Assembly (NCBI GenBank): GCA_900770265.1
Contig: CAAGJR010000044.1
Location: 1-7,052, forward strand
Length of the DNA stretch: 7,052 nucleotides
Reading direction: 5' to 3'
From: an uncultured Acidaminococcus sp.
Lineage (GTDB): Bacteria; Bacillota; Negativicutes; Acidaminococcales; Acidaminococcaceae
The notes below the pieces were generated by a model, which saw nothing but the letters and a program-made list of their open reading frames with translations, was not told the origin of the DNA and did no database searches. Below, piece by piece: positions 6,939-7,052 of the stretch (position 1 is its first letter; every line of letters starts with the position of its first letter). Made by a program: the position numbers and the translations under genes.

Positions 6939-6945
6939 AAGGAGG
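6939..6945 (+). promoter_or_regulatory. Ribosome binding site of the downstream hydrolase
   Basis: AAGGAGG lies 7 bases before the ATG at 6953, a strong site that fixes the start of the partial gene. Confidence 0.8.
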
Positions 6946-6952
6946 GTTATCC

Positions 6953-7052
6953 ATGTTACATTTCCACTATATCCATCATTCCGCGTTCACCCTTTCTGAC
7001 GGTAAGACCACATTGCTGTTCGATCCCTATCTGGACGGCAACCCGGAAGGGC
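6953..7052 (+). CDS. UPF0173 (YtkL-like) metal-dependent hydrolase, metallo-beta-lactamase fold (N-terminal part)
   Basis: Only the first 33 codons are in view. The pattern HHSAFTLSDGKTTLLFDPYL, then DGNP (residues 8-31), matches the opening strands of the UPF0173 branch of the metallo-beta-lactamase fold. In that branch an early His-Ser is followed by a strand ending in D-P-[FYW]-L-x-G-N-P. The main metal-binding HxHxDH motif should come shortly after the window end and cannot be checked. Members are small cytosolic proteins of about 225-230 residues with no settled substrate. The gene follows addA in the same direction, but 235 bases of structured non-coding DNA and a strong ribosome site of its own suggest separate expression. 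No clear promoter was found. Confidence 0.82.
   Translation, partial: MLHFHYIHHSAFTLSDGKTTLLFDPYLDGNPEG

Noticed and set aside
1..7052. CRISPR array, tRNA, rRNA, insertion sequence or defence gene cluster
   Set aside because: No spaced direct repeats, cloverleaf or rRNA segment, transposase motifs or toxin-antitoxin pair were seen. The Cas4-like cysteine and nuclease motifs belong to AddA and AddB, not to a Cas4 gene.

Overview
The window is a short chromosomal stretch from a GC-rich, low-complexity-free bacterial genome with strong Gram-positive-type ribosome binding sites (AGGAGG-like before every gene). The gene order addB-addA and the overall look fit a Firmicute. A GC-rich Negativicutes relative (Acidaminococcaceae-like) is my best guess, from codon use and the style of the intergenic repeat, but the sequence cannot fix the genus.

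Layout: bases 1-63 hold the first 21 codons of a gene on the minus strand, starting at TTG. Bases 64-201 are a divergent control region with an extended -10 facing left, a -10-like box facing right and a 13-bp palindrome midway between them. Bases 202-3279 encode an AddB-like PD-(D/E)XK nuclease subunit, and 3280-6717 encode an AddA-like UvrD-family helicase-nuclease. The TAA of the first is followed directly by the ATG of the second, so they are one translationally coupled operon. Bases 6718-6952 are non-coding: a large palindromic REP/MITE-like element, a second small hairpin, three tandem 7-base repeats and a ribosome binding site. From 6953 a further gene begins, the N-terminus of a UPF0173 (YtkL-like) metallo-beta-lactamase-fold hydrolase, cut by the window end.

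How the genes work together: AddA and AddB are expected to form the heterodimeric AddAB helicase-nuclease that resects double-strand DNA ends and prepares 3' single strands for RecA, the Firmicute counterpart of RecBCD. AddA supplies the single ATP motor and one nuclease. AddB supplies the second nuclease and the inactive helicase-like scaffold that in characterised relatives reads the Chi hotspot.

No new defence or mobile system is present. The points most worth a second look are: both subunits, not only AddB, carry a four-cysteine iron-sulfur nuclease signature; AddB has lost the N-terminal Walker A seen in Bacillus AddB; a palindrome sits almost equidistant from two divergent promoters; and a structured repeat follows addA.
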